In this document: one piece after another, positions 1 through 7,972 of the stretch
Layout: every line of letters begins with the position of its first letter
Numbering within the stretch: position 1 is the stretch's first letter
Position numbers and translations under genes: made by a program
Origin: Rodentibacter caecimuris
GTDB taxonomy: Bacteria; Pseudomonadota; Gammaproteobacteria; Enterobacterales; Pasteurellaceae
Strand: one strand, 5' to 3'
Length of the DNA stretch: 64,000 nt
Assembly (NCBI RefSeq): GCF_024622045.1
Contig: NZ_JANKBP010000005.1
The notes under the pieces: model-generated
What the model was told of the DNA's origin: nothing
Seen by the model: only the letters and a program-made list of their open reading frames with translations
Databases searched by the model: none

Positions 1-537
1 TTTACGGAATGGGAAATTAAAGGCAGCAAGTAGTGCTTGACCTTCTTCATCATTCTTAGCAGTAGTTGTGATAGTGATATCTAAACCACGAACACGATCT
101 ACTTTATCGTAATCGATCTCAGGGAAGATGATTTGTTCACGCACACCCATGCTGTAATTGCCACGACCATCAAATGATTTCGCACTTAAACCGCGGAAGT
201 CACGAATACGTGGAACAGCAATTGTAATTAAACGTTCAAAGAACTCCCACATACGCTCTCCGCGTAGTGTCACTTTACAACCGATTGGATATCCCTGACG
301 GATCTTAAAGCCAGCAACAGATTTACGAGCTTTAGTTACTAAAGGTTTTTGACCGCTGATTGCTGTTAAGTCCGCTACTGCGTTGTCTAGCAATTTTTTG
401 TCGGTCAATGCTTCACCCACACCCATATTCAGGGTAATCTTTTCGATTCGTGGGACTTGCATGACAGATTTGTAGCCGAATTTATTTTTTAATTCGTTTA
501 CTACTTGATCTCTGTAGTAATCATGCAGTTTCGCCAT
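1..537 (-). CDS. rplE: 50S ribosomal protein L5 (stop codon outside window)
   Basis: L5 binds 5S rRNA in the central protuberance of the large subunit. The leftward frame begins at ATG 535-537 with MAKLHDYYRDQ and gives 179 codons ending in FPFRK at base 1, the usual L5 length, so only the stop codon is missing. Conserved stretches such as KITLNMGVGEA and GKQ/SGQKPLVTKARKS-like sequence are readable. It lies 17 bp downstream of rplX, in the normal spc operon order rplN-rplX-rplE. Confidence 0.97.
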   Translation of the reverse strand, partial: MAKLHDYYRDQVVNELKNKFGYKSVMQVPRIEKITLNMGVGEALTDKKLLDNAVADLTAISGQKPLVTKARKSVAGFKIRQGYPIGCKVTLRGERMWEFFERLITIAVPRIRDFRGLSAKSFDGRGNYSMGVREQIIFPEIDYDKVDRVRGLDITITTTAKNDEEGQALLAAFNFPFRK

Positions 538-554
538 CGCATTACTCCAGTTTG

Positions 555-866
555 TTAGATAATTTCATTGTTAGATTTAAAGAAACGTACCTTTTTACCT
601 TCTTCAAATCTAAAACCTACACGATCAGCTTTATTCGTTTTCGGATTAAAAATCGCAACATTTGAAACATCAATTGCTGCTTCTTTTTTCACTAAACCGC
701 CAGCCTTGCCTAATGCAGGAACCGGTTTTTCATGCTTAGTGACAATATTAATGCCTTCAACAAATACTTTACCGTTTGGTAACACTTTAGTTACCTTGCC
801 ACGCTTGCCTTTATCTTTACCGGCAAGCACGATTACTTCATCGTTTTGACGAATTTTTGCAGCCAT
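555..866 (-). CDS. rplX: 50S ribosomal protein L24
   Basis: Assembly-initiator protein of the 50S subunit. The 103-residue product has the N-terminal KOW motif (about residues 8-35, DEVIVLAGKDKGKRGKV), the family hallmark, and matches the normal bacterial length (E. coli 104). Start ATG 864-866 is preceded by an AGGAG-type ribosome binding site. It lies 13 bp after rplN and 17 bp before rplE, so it is translated within the spc operon. Confidence 0.97.
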   Translation of the reverse strand: MAAKIRQNDEVIVLAGKDKGKRGKVTKVLPNGKVFVEGINIVTKHEKPVPALGKAGGLVKKEAAIDVSNVAIFNPKTNKADRVGFRFEEGKKVRFFKSNNEII

Positions 867-879
867 TTGTCACTTCTCC

Positions 880-1251
880 TTACAGTACTTCTGGTGCCAA
901 AGAAATGATCTTCATAAACTTCTCAGAACGAAGTTCACGAGTCACAGGTCCAAAAATACGAGTACCGATTGGTTGCTCAGTGTTATTATTTAAAATGACA
1001 CAAGCATTGCCATCGAAGCGAATGACTGATCCATCTGGGCGACGAACACCCTTCTTGGTGCGCACAACAACTGCTTTTAATACATCACCTTTCTTTACTT
1101 TACCGCGAGGAATCGCTTCTTTTACAGTAATTTTGATGATGTCACCAATTGCAGCATAACGACGGTGCGATCCACCTAGAACCTTGATACACATTACGCT
1201 GCGAGCGCCTGAGTTATCAGCAACATCCAGCATAGTCTGTTCTTGGATCAT
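880..1251 (-). CDS. rplN: 50S ribosomal protein L14
   Basis: L14 sits at the subunit interface of the 50S subunit. The 123-residue product starts MIQEQTMLDVADNSGAR, and carries the signature GDVLKAVVVRTKKGVRRPDG; length and sequence are typical. It is the first gene of the spc operon. In E. coli it follows rpsQ of the S10 operon, but here the next gene upstream in the same direction is tusB, with a promoter in the 162-bp gap. Confidence 0.97.
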   Translation of the reverse strand: MIQEQTMLDVADNSGARSVMCIKVLGGSHRRYAAIGDIIKITVKEAIPRGKVKKGDVLKAVVVRTKKGVRRPDGSVIRFDGNACVILNNNTEQPIGTRIFGPVTRELRSEKFMKIISLAPEVL

Positions 1252-1334
1252 ATTAGTGCTCCGTTAAGTTAAAAAAACACCCTTTCGGGACGAACCTACT
1301 TACATAAGCATAAGACAGATGTAAGAGGTTGCGG

Positions 1335-1363
1335 AATATAGCATAAAGGACTAGGTGAATCAA
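1335..1363 (-). promoter_or_regulatory. Sigma-70 promoter upstream of rplN (spc operon)
   Basis: On the minus strand TTGATT (1358-1363) and TATATT (1335-1340) are separated by exactly 17 bp, close to consensus in both hexamers. The site leaves a leader of about 80 nt before rplN. The leader contains a 7-bp inverted repeat CTTACAT/ATGTAAG (1299-1305, 1319-1325). Function is inferred from sequence only. Confidence 0.7.
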
Positions 1364-1413
1364 TAAGATTTATAGATAAAATGTGAAAAAAATCTGAGAA
1401 AAAACAGGTATTT

Positions 1414-1701
1414 TTATAATGCCATCTGAGGGAAATACTCTGCTGTAATATCGACTAAATCCAATAAAGAAATTAATTGCACCGTATTCTCTTTCGGTAA
1501 AAGTGCGGTCAAATTTCTTGCTAAAATATCTTGTTCGAATGCAAAACAATGCGCTTTACAATGCTTAAAATGATTGGGGTGTTTTACCATCAATAACACG
1601 GCGTCTTGCCAAAGCACAACGGCATCGCTCTCCGTCACCAAAGACAGATAACTCATTAATTCTTCTTTATCGTAATTGGCCTGAGAAAAACAATAGAGCA
1701 T
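1414..1701 (-). CDS. tusB: Sulfurtransferase complex subunit TusB
   Basis: DsrH-like subunit of the TusBCD complex, which relays sulfur from TusA to TusE and MnmA for 2-thiouridine formation at the tRNA wobble position. The 95-residue product has the family start MLYCFSQANYDKEEL and the segment ESDAVVLWQDAVL. It is last of three tus genes and starts 9 bp after tusC ends. A Hin-type uptake signal lies inside it (about 1500). The next gene downstream is rplN, not rpsL as in E. coli. Confidence 0.9.
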   Translation of the reverse strand: MLYCFSQANYDKEELMSYLSLVTESDAVVLWQDAVLLMVKHPNHFKHCKAHCFAFEQDILARNLTALLPKENTVQLISLLDLVDITAEYFPQMAL

Positions 1702-1710
1702 AACTATCCC

Positions 1711-2070
1711 TTAAAATGTTAGCAATTTCTCTGCTTGGTTCAGCTTAGCGAGTAATAAAGTGCGGTCAATTTTTTTTGCCGATATGATAAGGTTATCCTC
1801 TACGATCCCCAATTTATCAAGCGTTTTTCGACAAATAAAACGCTGTTTGATATTGTATAAATCCAATAACTTAAAGGTGCGGATAAAATCTTTTTGTAAT
1901 AATCGCTCCGGTTGTTGCCCATTCAATAAATTAAGCACACCATCATCGATAAAAAACACACCAATGTCCTCTTCATCACAAAATGCCGTTGCGGCTAATA
2001 AGGCATCGAGCCCTTCTCGTGAAGAAGATATGCCATGGGGAGCAGAATGAAATAAAAAAGCCATTTTCAT
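1711..2070 (-). CDS. tusC: Sulfurtransferase complex subunit TusC
   Basis: DsrF-like subunit of TusBCD. The 119-residue product begins MKMAFLFHSAPHGISSSREGLDALLA and has the typical DDGVLNLLNGQQPE stretch about residues 41-54. The start overlaps the end of tusD by 4 bp (ATGA), indicating coupled translation. Length agrees with E. coli TusC (119). Confidence 0.93.
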   Translation of the reverse strand: MKMAFLFHSAPHGISSSREGLDALLAATAFCDEEDIGVFFIDDGVLNLLNGQQPERLLQKDFIRTFKLLDLYNIKQRFICRKTLDKLGIVEDNLIISAKKIDRTLLLAKLNQAEKLLTF

Positions 2071-2447
2071 AAAGTGATGACTCTATCGGCGTTTAATGTT
2101 GCAGCCATAAATTCCCCTAAACCGGTAATTACAAACCCTTCTGCCAGATTATGATTATTCTTATTTTCTGTCGTCATTTTATTTACCACTCCGCGACGTT
2201 GCGAGGCCGCCACACATAAATATAAAGGCACACTATATTTAGTAGAGAAAACCTGCCAATATCGTTGTAAATTCACTTCATCAGCGGCAGGGTAAACAAA
2301 GCGATTACCATTGCTCACCCCATCTTGGAAAAAGAAAATTTGTTTAATGCTATGCCCTTTTTCAATTAAGGCCTCTGCAAATTGATAAGCAAGATAAGCC
2401 CCTTGCGTACCGTAAATAGGGCTTTTTACCGCGAGTACATAGTTCAT
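2067..2447 (-). CDS. tusD: Sulfurtransferase TusD
   Basis: DsrE-like subunit that carries the persulfide in TusBCD. The 126-residue product has the conserved LYLCVAASQRRG motif with Cys78 in the position of the catalytic cysteine of E. coli TusD. Its start overlaps the stop of the upstream regulator by one base. Together with tusC and tusB it forms one leftward unit with the YheO-like gene. Confidence 0.95.
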   Translation of the reverse strand: MNYVLAVKSPIYGTQGAYLAYQFAEALIEKGHSIKQIFFFQDGVSNGNRFVYPAADEVNLQRYWQVFSTKYSVPLYLCVAASQRRGVVNKMTTENKNNHNLAEGFVITGLGEFMAATLNADRVITL

Positions 2448-3109
2448 TATTCTTGCTCTTGTTTAATTTGACGAATGTAAAGATAAACCGTATGACGAGA
2501 AATATCCAAACGTTCCGCCACTAAATTGATCGCATCTTTAATATCAAAAATCCCTTTTTCATATAATGAAATTACAATTTGACGATTTTTATTATTATTT
2601 GCTACCGAGCGATCCGCATTAACTTCCTCAATAGTTTTTTCAACGGTTTGCGAAACCAAATCCTCCATAGAGTTAGCAAAATTCACCGAAGAGGTTTCTT
2701 CTGCCTCAATAGTAGGCATAAAAGATTGAATAAATTTTGAAACCGGTACATCAAGATTAATATTAATACACAACAATCCTATTATTCTTTGGGTTTTATT
2801 ACGAATTGCAATGGTCACGGATTTCATCAAAACATTACTTTTTACTCTTGTGAAATAAGGCTTTGAGCCCCCTTCACTTTGCATATTATGCAAAGATCGC
2901 AGTGCTAAATCCGTAATGGGAGAACCCACTTGGCGATTAGTATTATGCCCGTTAGCAATACAAATAGCGGAATGTTCTATATCGTCTAGGGAATGCAAAA
3001 CAATCTCACAATGCTCACCAATAAGTGCGCTCACACCATTCACTACCGCTTTATAAGAATTCAAAATGGTATGATCTTCATCTGTGAAAATATATTCGTC
3101 ATGTAACAT
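2447..3109 (-). CDS. YheO-family transcriptional regulator (PAS-like plus HTH)
   Basis: The 220-residue protein has an N-terminal YheO-type PAS-like domain (about residues 10-125, with GEHCEIVLHSLDDIEHSAICIANGHNTNR) and a C-terminal helix-turn-helix (about residues 175-215, IVISLYEKGIFDIKDAINLV followed by LDISRHTVYLYIRQ). E. coli keeps the orthologous yheO in the same position before tusD. The related DauR controls D-arginine catabolism, but the ligand of YheO itself is unknown. It abuts tusD, so regulator and tus genes are probably one transcript. Confidence 0.85.
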   Translation of the reverse strand: MLHDEYIFTDEDHTILNSYKAVVNGVSALIGEHCEIVLHSLDDIEHSAICIANGHNTNRQVGSPITDLALRSLHNMQSEGGSKPYFTRVKSNVLMKSVTIAIRNKTQRIIGLLCININLDVPVSKFIQSFMPTIEAEETSSVNFANSMEDLVSQTVEKTIEEVNADRSVANNNKNRQIVISLYEKGIFDIKDAINLVAERLDISRHTVYLYIRQIKQEQE

Positions 3110-3208
3110 GAATAAGTTCCGAATCTACGCTAAAAAATAACCGCTCTTTTGCGAGGGAGGGTAAGAATAAAACATAACCAAAGGCTATGTTTTATTCAAT
3201 TTGATAAA

Positions 3209-3931
3209 TTATTTATCTTTAGGATTTACATCCAATACTTCTACTTCAAAATACAGCGTTGAATTTGGTGGGATGGAAGCACCTGCACCCTGTTTGCCAT
3301 AAGCTAAATCAGGAGGAAGCACCAACTCAATTTTGCCGCCTTTTTTCACTAATTGAAGCCCTTCAGTCCAACCTTTTACAACTTGATCTAAACGAAACTC
3401 CGCCGGTTGACCACGCACTACCGAACTATCGAAAACTTTACCGTCCGGTAATTTACCGGTGTAATGGACTTTCACCGTATCCGTTGGTTTAATCACCTCG
3501 CCTTTTCCAGCCTCAACAACACGATATAACAAACCGGATTTTGTGGTTTTTACACCCTCTTTTTTAGCAAACTCAGTACGATATTTATCTCCCTCATCTT
3601 GTGCCTTCTGTGCAATTTCTTTCATTTTCGCTTGCTCACGAGCAACAATTTTCTGTTGAAACTGTTCTAAAGTTTGTGTCAATTCATCAATCTTTTCTTC
3701 GGTAAATTTACCTTTCAACACATCTTCTACCGCTTTATTCACTTGGGCTTCATTTAACTTAATCTCGCCTTGTTCTGCCATTAATTTTGCTTGCGTCATA
3801 GAATAGGCGGTTAAGGCATAGGATACGTCATCATTAAATTTCACATCCGCCTTTTCATCTGCAAAAACTGTTCCGGAAACAACCGCACTTATGATTAATG
3901 CAGTGAAGGAAAACTTTTGAATTTTTAACAT
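3209..3931 (-). CDS. fkpA: Periplasmic FKBP-type peptidyl-prolyl isomerase FkpA
   Basis: Periplasmic chaperone and proline isomerase. I place the start at ATG 3929-3931 (MLKIQKFSFTALII) because a signal peptide ending VFA follows directly and AAGGA lies upstream; a start 10 codons earlier would precede the signal peptide. The 240-residue product has an N-terminal helical dimerisation domain (about 25-125) and a C-terminal FKBP domain (about 140-238) with VHYTGKLPDGKVFDSS and the LVLPPDLAYGKQGAG loop. Gene order with slyX and yheO matches E. coli. Confidence 0.94.
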   Translation of the reverse strand: MLKIQKFSFTALIISAVVSGTVFADEKADVKFNDDVSYALTAYSMTQAKLMAEQGEIKLNEAQVNKAVEDVLKGKFTEEKIDELTQTLEQFQQKIVAREQAKMKEIAQKAQDEGDKYRTEFAKKEGVKTTKSGLLYRVVEAGKGEVIKPTDTVKVHYTGKLPDGKVFDSSVVRGQPAEFRLDQVVKGWTEGLQLVKKGGKIELVLPPDLAYGKQGAGASIPPNSTLYFEVEVLDVNPKDK

Positions 3932-4022
3932 TTTTATTAATCCTTTATAATAGAAAAGCAACGAATAGATTAAATCGGATTTAAGCTATTCTCAACTTTT
4001 TTTTAAATATTAGAGATAAATC

Positions 4023-4244
4023 ATGCAAATTCAACAAATGTTAGAAAATCGCATTGCCGAACTTGAAATGAAAGTGGCATTTCAAGAACAATTGTTAGAG
4101 GAATTAAACCAAGCGTTAGTTCAACAACAATTTGATATGGATAAAATTCAACTACAGTTGCGTTATGTAGCGAATAAATTGAAAGATTTCCAACCCTCAA
4201 ATATCGCAAGCCAAGCAGAAGAAACTCCGCCGCCGCATTACTGA
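4023..4244 (+). CDS. slyX: SlyX family protein
   Basis: Short 73-residue coiled-coil protein of unknown function. Heptad-like leucine/glutamine-rich sequence runs from residue 3 to about 55 (MLENRIAELEMKVAFQEQLLEEL) and the C-terminus PPPHY is typical of the family. It is divergent from fkpA, as in E. coli. A strong hairpin terminator follows the stop codon directly. Confidence 0.9.
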   Translation: MQIQQMLENRIAELEMKVAFQEQLLEELNQALVQQQFDMDKIQLQLRYVANKLKDFQPSNIASQAEETPPPHY

Positions 4245-4246
4245 AA

Positions 4247-4280
4247 AAAATGGATAATCAACAATATGATTATCCATTTT
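4247..4280. terminator. Bidirectional terminator between slyX and the next gene
   Basis: The arms AAAATGGATAATC (4247-4259) and GATTATCCATTTT (4268-4280) are perfectly complementary over 13 bp with an 8-nt loop. An A-run before and a T-run after mean it can end transcription from both sides, serving rightward slyX and leftward 4289-4771. Confidence 0.85.
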
Positions 4281-4288
4281 ACTTGTGA

Positions 4289-4771
4289 TTATTTTACTAC
4301 GCTAAACGGTAAGTCTTTATAAACTTTCCCCATAATTTGTATTTGAAACTTATAGTTACCAAGTGGATCAGACTCGTCAAAATACCAACATTTTACTAAA
4401 CGTTTACCGCTATCCAACGTCCCTAATCTACCACGAATAACATTCACTTTGCCGTCTTTTGAAGTTGATACTTGAGAACCCCTTGCCTCAATCACTTGTT
4501 TTTCCGGTGCTTTTAGAGTTTCTATCGTGCTAACCATTTCAGGAAATTGACCCTCAGCAACCCAACACAGCCAAAGGTTGGGTTGACTACGCGATAATAC
4601 GGTCGTTTTTAGATCGGTAAAAGACTTTGTTGAAGCGTCAAACACAGAAAGATAAATTTCCGGTGAAACCATTTTTTTCTCTTTTTGATTATCAGACGTT
4701 TTAGCCTCCACCACATTTATCGCACCAAATAGCAGAGCTACAGTAGAAATTAAACCGAGTGTTTTATTCAT
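4289..4771 (-). CDS. Exported protein of unknown function
   Basis: I do not recognise this 160-residue protein. It starts with a clear Sec signal peptide (MNKTLGLISTVALLFGAINVVEA, cleavage near residue 23). The mature part has two cysteines (in LWLCWVAEGQ and LVKCWYFDE), which could form a disulfide in the periplasm, and ends with a beta-rich segment YKFQIQIMGKVYKDLPFSV. There is no lipobox and no membrane segment after the signal peptide. It stands alone between slyX and ftsP with its own terminator. Confidence 0.75.
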   Translation of the reverse strand: MNKTLGLISTVALLFGAINVVEAKTSDNQKEKKMVSPEIYLSVFDASTKSFTDLKTTVLSRSQPNLWLCWVAEGQFPEMVSTIETLKAPEKQVIEARGSQVSTSKDGKVNVIRGRLGTLDSGKRLVKCWYFDESDPLGNYKFQIQIMGKVYKDLPFSVVK

Positions 4772-4834
4772 CTCTTTTCCTTCAATTAAAAATAAACTAA
4801 AAATTATTCACAAACTCGCTGACTCGTTTGTTCC

Positions 4835-4866
4835 CCCCTATCGGGGCAGCAGTTGGCAAAGCCAAC
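4835..4866. other. Tandem GC-rich hairpins in intergenic DNA
   Basis: Two adjacent hairpins stand out in AT-rich DNA: CCCC-TATC-GGGG (4835-4846) and GTTGGC-AAA-GCCAAC (4852-4866). They lie 30-60 bp beyond the stop of leftward ftsP. They may be its terminator, but no T-run follows directly, so a dispersed repeat element is an alternative. Confidence 0.45.
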
Positions 4867-4898
4867 GTTCAAAAAATGTTGTTTTTTATAACCGCACT

Positions 4899-6308
4899 TT
4901 ATTGCACAACCATCATACCAATGCAGCCGATATCGGCAAGCATAAGATTTGATGCGCCAAAAATAAACGGATAGTTATTAGAGGAAAACTGATCAAAGCG
5001 TACCAAAATTTGTGTTTTACCTCTTACCCACACCGTATCTTTCCAAGCTAATTCATTGTCTTTCGATACACCGTTTGCATCGCGCTCTACAATGAATTTT
5101 GCTCCTTGGAGGGTAAATCCAACCGGTAAAGAACTAGTCAGAATCCACCGTTCAATCGAACCTTGTTTTGCCACCACGTCCACACGACGCGGATCAAAAC
5201 GTTTTTGGTTAATTAAACCGCTTGTGACATCCAAAACAAATGTTCGTTCCCGTTCAATTTTCGTATTTAACACAGATACGGCATCGGTTTCAAATTTCAC
5301 ATCCATTTTCTGCGCAAAAGCGGAAAAATCACCTTGGGGCCGTAGTTCTAACACAGTATTCTCTACTAATTCGCCATCAGAGGAAAAAACCTGTTTTACC
5401 TTGTCAAAAATACCCCGTTTATGCCCTGAAATGAGCGAAACATTTCCTCCCTCACTTAAATTAATTAAGATCTCTGTCCGCTCACCCGGAGCCAAAATAA
5501 AAGATTTCACCACGTTACCTTGCGGAAGAAAACCTAAATCTTTTGCAATCACCGTGATATCTTGGTCATTATCCAAACGCAGATCATAAGCCCGAGCTAA
5601 AGAAGCATTGAGCAAACGCAATCTCACCCAACCACGCGGCACGTCTAAATAAGGGGCTTCCACCCCATTGACTAATAAACGGTTCCCCACAAAGTGCGGT
5701 TGATTTTGTCTGAATAGTTGTAACCCTTCACTATTAAATTCCATATCCTGTAAAATCAATGGAATATCATCCACGCCGTATTTACGTGGAAGTGCTGATT
5801 TAACGCTTTGTTCATCTTCAATCAACCACATTCCCACCAAGCCACGATAGGTTTGATACGCAGAGTTAGCCAATGTCGCAGAACGATACCAACAAGTCGC
5901 TGCCGGTTGCTCAATCGGCACAATCGGAGCCCAAGATTCACCTTTTTTAAGTACACGGGCCGCCCCGCCAAACAACTCACCGGAAGCCTGTAAACCTTGG
6001 ATAGAAAGAGAAACATGTTGAGGTAAATTATTGTGATAATTAAGTTTTGCAAAACTGCCCGACTTAATTTTGATTGTCGGCCCTAAATAATTGCCATTAA
6101 AGCCCCATACGCTAACTTGATGTTTGCCGTCTAACTGATATCCCGTTTCTTCCATCGTCAAAATAATCGGGCGACCGCGACGAACCTCAATCAACGGCGG
6201 CACCGTCAATTTTGCACGGCTTGCCGCCATTAAAGGAGCGGGTACGCAGGCAAGTGCGGTTGAAATTGCCGTGCTTTTTAAAAAACGACGGCGTGAAAGT
6301 TTAGGCAT
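4899..6308 (-). CDS. ftsP: Cell division protein FtsP (SufI)
   Basis: FtsP is a periplasmic divisome-stabilising protein with a multicopper-oxidase fold but no copper. The 469-residue product begins with a twin-arginine signal (MPKLSRRRFLKSTAIS, cleavage after about residue 28, LMAA). Cupredoxin-like segments include WGFNGNYLGPTIKI near residue 70. The copper-binding HxH pairs of true oxidases are not evident (LNYHNNLPQHVSL where HWHG-type ligands would be). Its start overlaps the end of plsC by 8 bp, the same gene pair and order as in E. coli. Confidence 0.92.
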   Translation of the reverse strand: MPKLSRRRFLKSTAISTALACVPAPLMAASRAKLTVPPLIEVRRGRPIILTMEETGYQLDGKHQVSVWGFNGNYLGPTIKIKSGSFAKLNYHNNLPQHVSLSIQGLQASGELFGGAARVLKKGESWAPIVPIEQPAATCWYRSATLANSAYQTYRGLVGMWLIEDEQSVKSALPRKYGVDDIPLILQDMEFNSEGLQLFRQNQPHFVGNRLLVNGVEAPYLDVPRGWVRLRLLNASLARAYDLRLDNDQDITVIAKDLGFLPQGNVVKSFILAPGERTEILINLSEGGNVSLISGHKRGIFDKVKQVFSSDGELVENTVLELRPQGDFSAFAQKMDVKFETDAVSVLNTKIERERTFVLDVTSGLINQKRFDPRRVDVVAKQGSIERWILTSSLPVGFTLQGAKFIVERDANGVSKDNELAWKDTVWVRGKTQILVRFDQFSSNNYPFIFGASNLMLADIGCIGMMVVQ

Positions 6309-7041
6309 TCATACTTTCCTTTTCGATTTGTGCGATTTCAGCATCTAATTCGGCAATGCGTTTTTCCATCACATCATGACAATATGCCGCTAAATCCCGA
6401 ACCGTTTCTTTGCTATAATTGCGAGTATCAATAGGCTCCATCATTTCACAAATCACGTTGCCGTTATCCCAACGATTTAAATCAATTTTGTTATGTGTCG
6501 TGGAACAAACCACCGGAATAATCGGCACTCCCGCCGCTACCGCCGCATAAAACGCACCGGTTTTAAACGGTAACAAACCGCGTCCGCGACTACGTGTACC
6601 TTCCGGAAACATCCAAATAGAAAGGTTATCCTTATTAATCCGTTCTGCCAGCCGGGTCATTGTGCTATGGGCTCTCGAGCGATTTTCTCTATCAAGAAAA
6701 ATATTGCCCGTCACCCAATACAAAATGCCAAAAAACGGTATCCAAATCAGGCTTTTTTTTCCGACACTCACGGTACGAGGCTGCACCATATAAGAAATCG
6801 TCACCATATCGTAATTATTTTGGTGATTACCAATATAAATCGCCCGTCCAAGGTTTTGTTTATTTTTCGGGAAACGGTGTTCCACCTGTAAACCGAAAAG
6901 CGGATACAAACGCCCGAACCAACGCGCCATCACACCCACATTACTTGGGTTTTTAAAGCGAATAAATGAATAAATTGTGCCAAGCACACAAATTAAAATA
7001 CAACAAACCACCACAATGAGGATTCGAGCCAGTTTTAACAT
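6301..7041 (-). CDS. plsC: 1-acyl-sn-glycerol-3-phosphate acyltransferase
   Basis: Inner-membrane enzyme that acylates lysophosphatidic acid to phosphatidic acid. I choose ATG 7039-7041 (MLKLARILIVVVC), which aligns with the E. coli PlsC start and has AGG upstream, giving 246 residues. An N-terminal membrane segment (about 5-25) is followed by the acyltransferase motif NHQNNYD, then GKKSLIWIPFFG and the FPEGTRSRGRG motif. It overlaps ftsP at its 3' end and is the upstream gene of that pair. Confidence 0.95.
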   Translation of the reverse strand: MLKLARILIVVVCCILICVLGTIYSFIRFKNPSNVGVMARWFGRLYPLFGLQVEHRFPKNKQNLGRAIYIGNHQNNYDMVTISYMVQPRTVSVGKKSLIWIPFFGILYWVTGNIFLDRENRSRAHSTMTRLAERINKDNLSIWMFPEGTRSRGRGLLPFKTGAFYAAVAAGVPIIPVVCSTTHNKIDLNRWDNGNVICEMMEPIDTRNYSKETVRDLAAYCHDVMEKRIAELDAEIAQIEKESMNA

Positions 7042-7127
7042 ATCAATACCTATGAGAAAATTTCGCAAAAGTATAGCAAATTAGAAGGGATTTTGTGCTA
7101 ATCTAGACAAAAATTTACGGAAATTTT

Positions 7128-7838
7128 ATGAAAAAGACTTATTTCATTTCAGATCTTCACCTGAGCGAAATCCAGCCCAAATTGACCGCACTTTTCTTAG
7201 ACTTTATGCACAATGTTGCCCCAACTGCCGAGGCGGTTTATATTCTCGGTGACTTATTTGATTTTTGGATTGGTGATGACGAACAATCGCCATTAATCGC
7301 TCAAGTAAAAAGAGCCATTAAAAATATCACGGAAAAAGGCATTGCCTGCTATTTTATCCACGGCAATCGGGATTTTCTTATCGGTCAGCGTTTTGCCAAA
7401 GAAACCGGTATGGTCTTATTACCTGATTATCAACTTATTGATCTTTACGGCACGCCGACACTGCTCTGCCACGGCGACACGCTTTGCATTGATGATGTGA
7501 AATACCAACAATTCCGCCAAAAAGTCCATCAAAAGTGGCGACAATGGCTGTTTCTCCATTTACCCTTAAAAGTGCGGTTAAAAATTGCGGAGAAAATTCG
7601 AGCAACAAGCCGCAAAGACAAAGCACAAAAACCTGATGACATTATGGATGTTAATCAGTCTTTCACTTTAGCCAAAATGCAGCAATTCAATGCTCCACTC
7701 CTGATTCACGGGCATACCCACCGTGAAGCGGTTCATCAATATGATGGCAAAAAGCGCATTGTATTAGGTGATTGGCGAACTGATTACGCCTCAATTTTAG
7801 TATCGGAAGAGAATGGCGAAATTTATTTCCTAAAATAA
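7128..7838 (+). CDS. lpxH: UDP-2,3-diacylglucosamine diphosphatase LpxH
   Basis: Fourth step of lipid A synthesis: hydrolyses UDP-2,3-diacylglucosamine to lipid X and UMP at the inner membrane. The 236-residue product has the metallophosphoesterase motifs in order: SDLHLSE (residues 8-14), GDLFDFWIGDD (about 41-51), HGNRDFLIGQRF (about 79-90), LCHGDTLC, and the C-terminal HGHTHREAV. It is divergent from plsC with an 86-bp gap and contains a Hin-type uptake signal near 7570. Confidence 0.95.
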   Translation: MKKTYFISDLHLSEIQPKLTALFLDFMHNVAPTAEAVYILGDLFDFWIGDDEQSPLIAQVKRAIKNITEKGIACYFIHGNRDFLIGQRFAKETGMVLLPDYQLIDLYGTPTLLCHGDTLCIDDVKYQQFRQKVHQKWRQWLFLHLPLKVRLKIAEKIRATSRKDKAQKPDDIMDVNQSFTLAKMQQFNAPLLIHGHTHREAVHQYDGKKRIVLGDWRTDYASILVSEENGEIYFLK

Positions 7839-7972
7839 CACCTCAAGTGTTGCAGATCATCTTTTCACACTTATAACTTTTTCATCTATCAAATAGCCTT
7901 TATTTCTTTCCAAAAGCCAAACTCCTCACGTACTATCAATCTGCAAGTGATTATTATGAGAGGAGTTTTTTT

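Noticed and set aside
1280..1289. CCC-GAAA-GGG hairpin followed by T7 before rplN, as an attenuator
   Set aside because: Only three base pairs, too weak to support the call on sequence alone.
5217..5225. Apl-type uptake signal ACAAGCGGT inside ftsP
   Set aside because: A single isolated 9-mer encoding common residues; treated as chance background. Likewise 54797-54805 in pgl.
4899..6308. Multicopper oxidase
   Set aside because: The fold is related, but the copper-binding His motifs are not evident, and the Tat signal and plsC linkage match FtsP.
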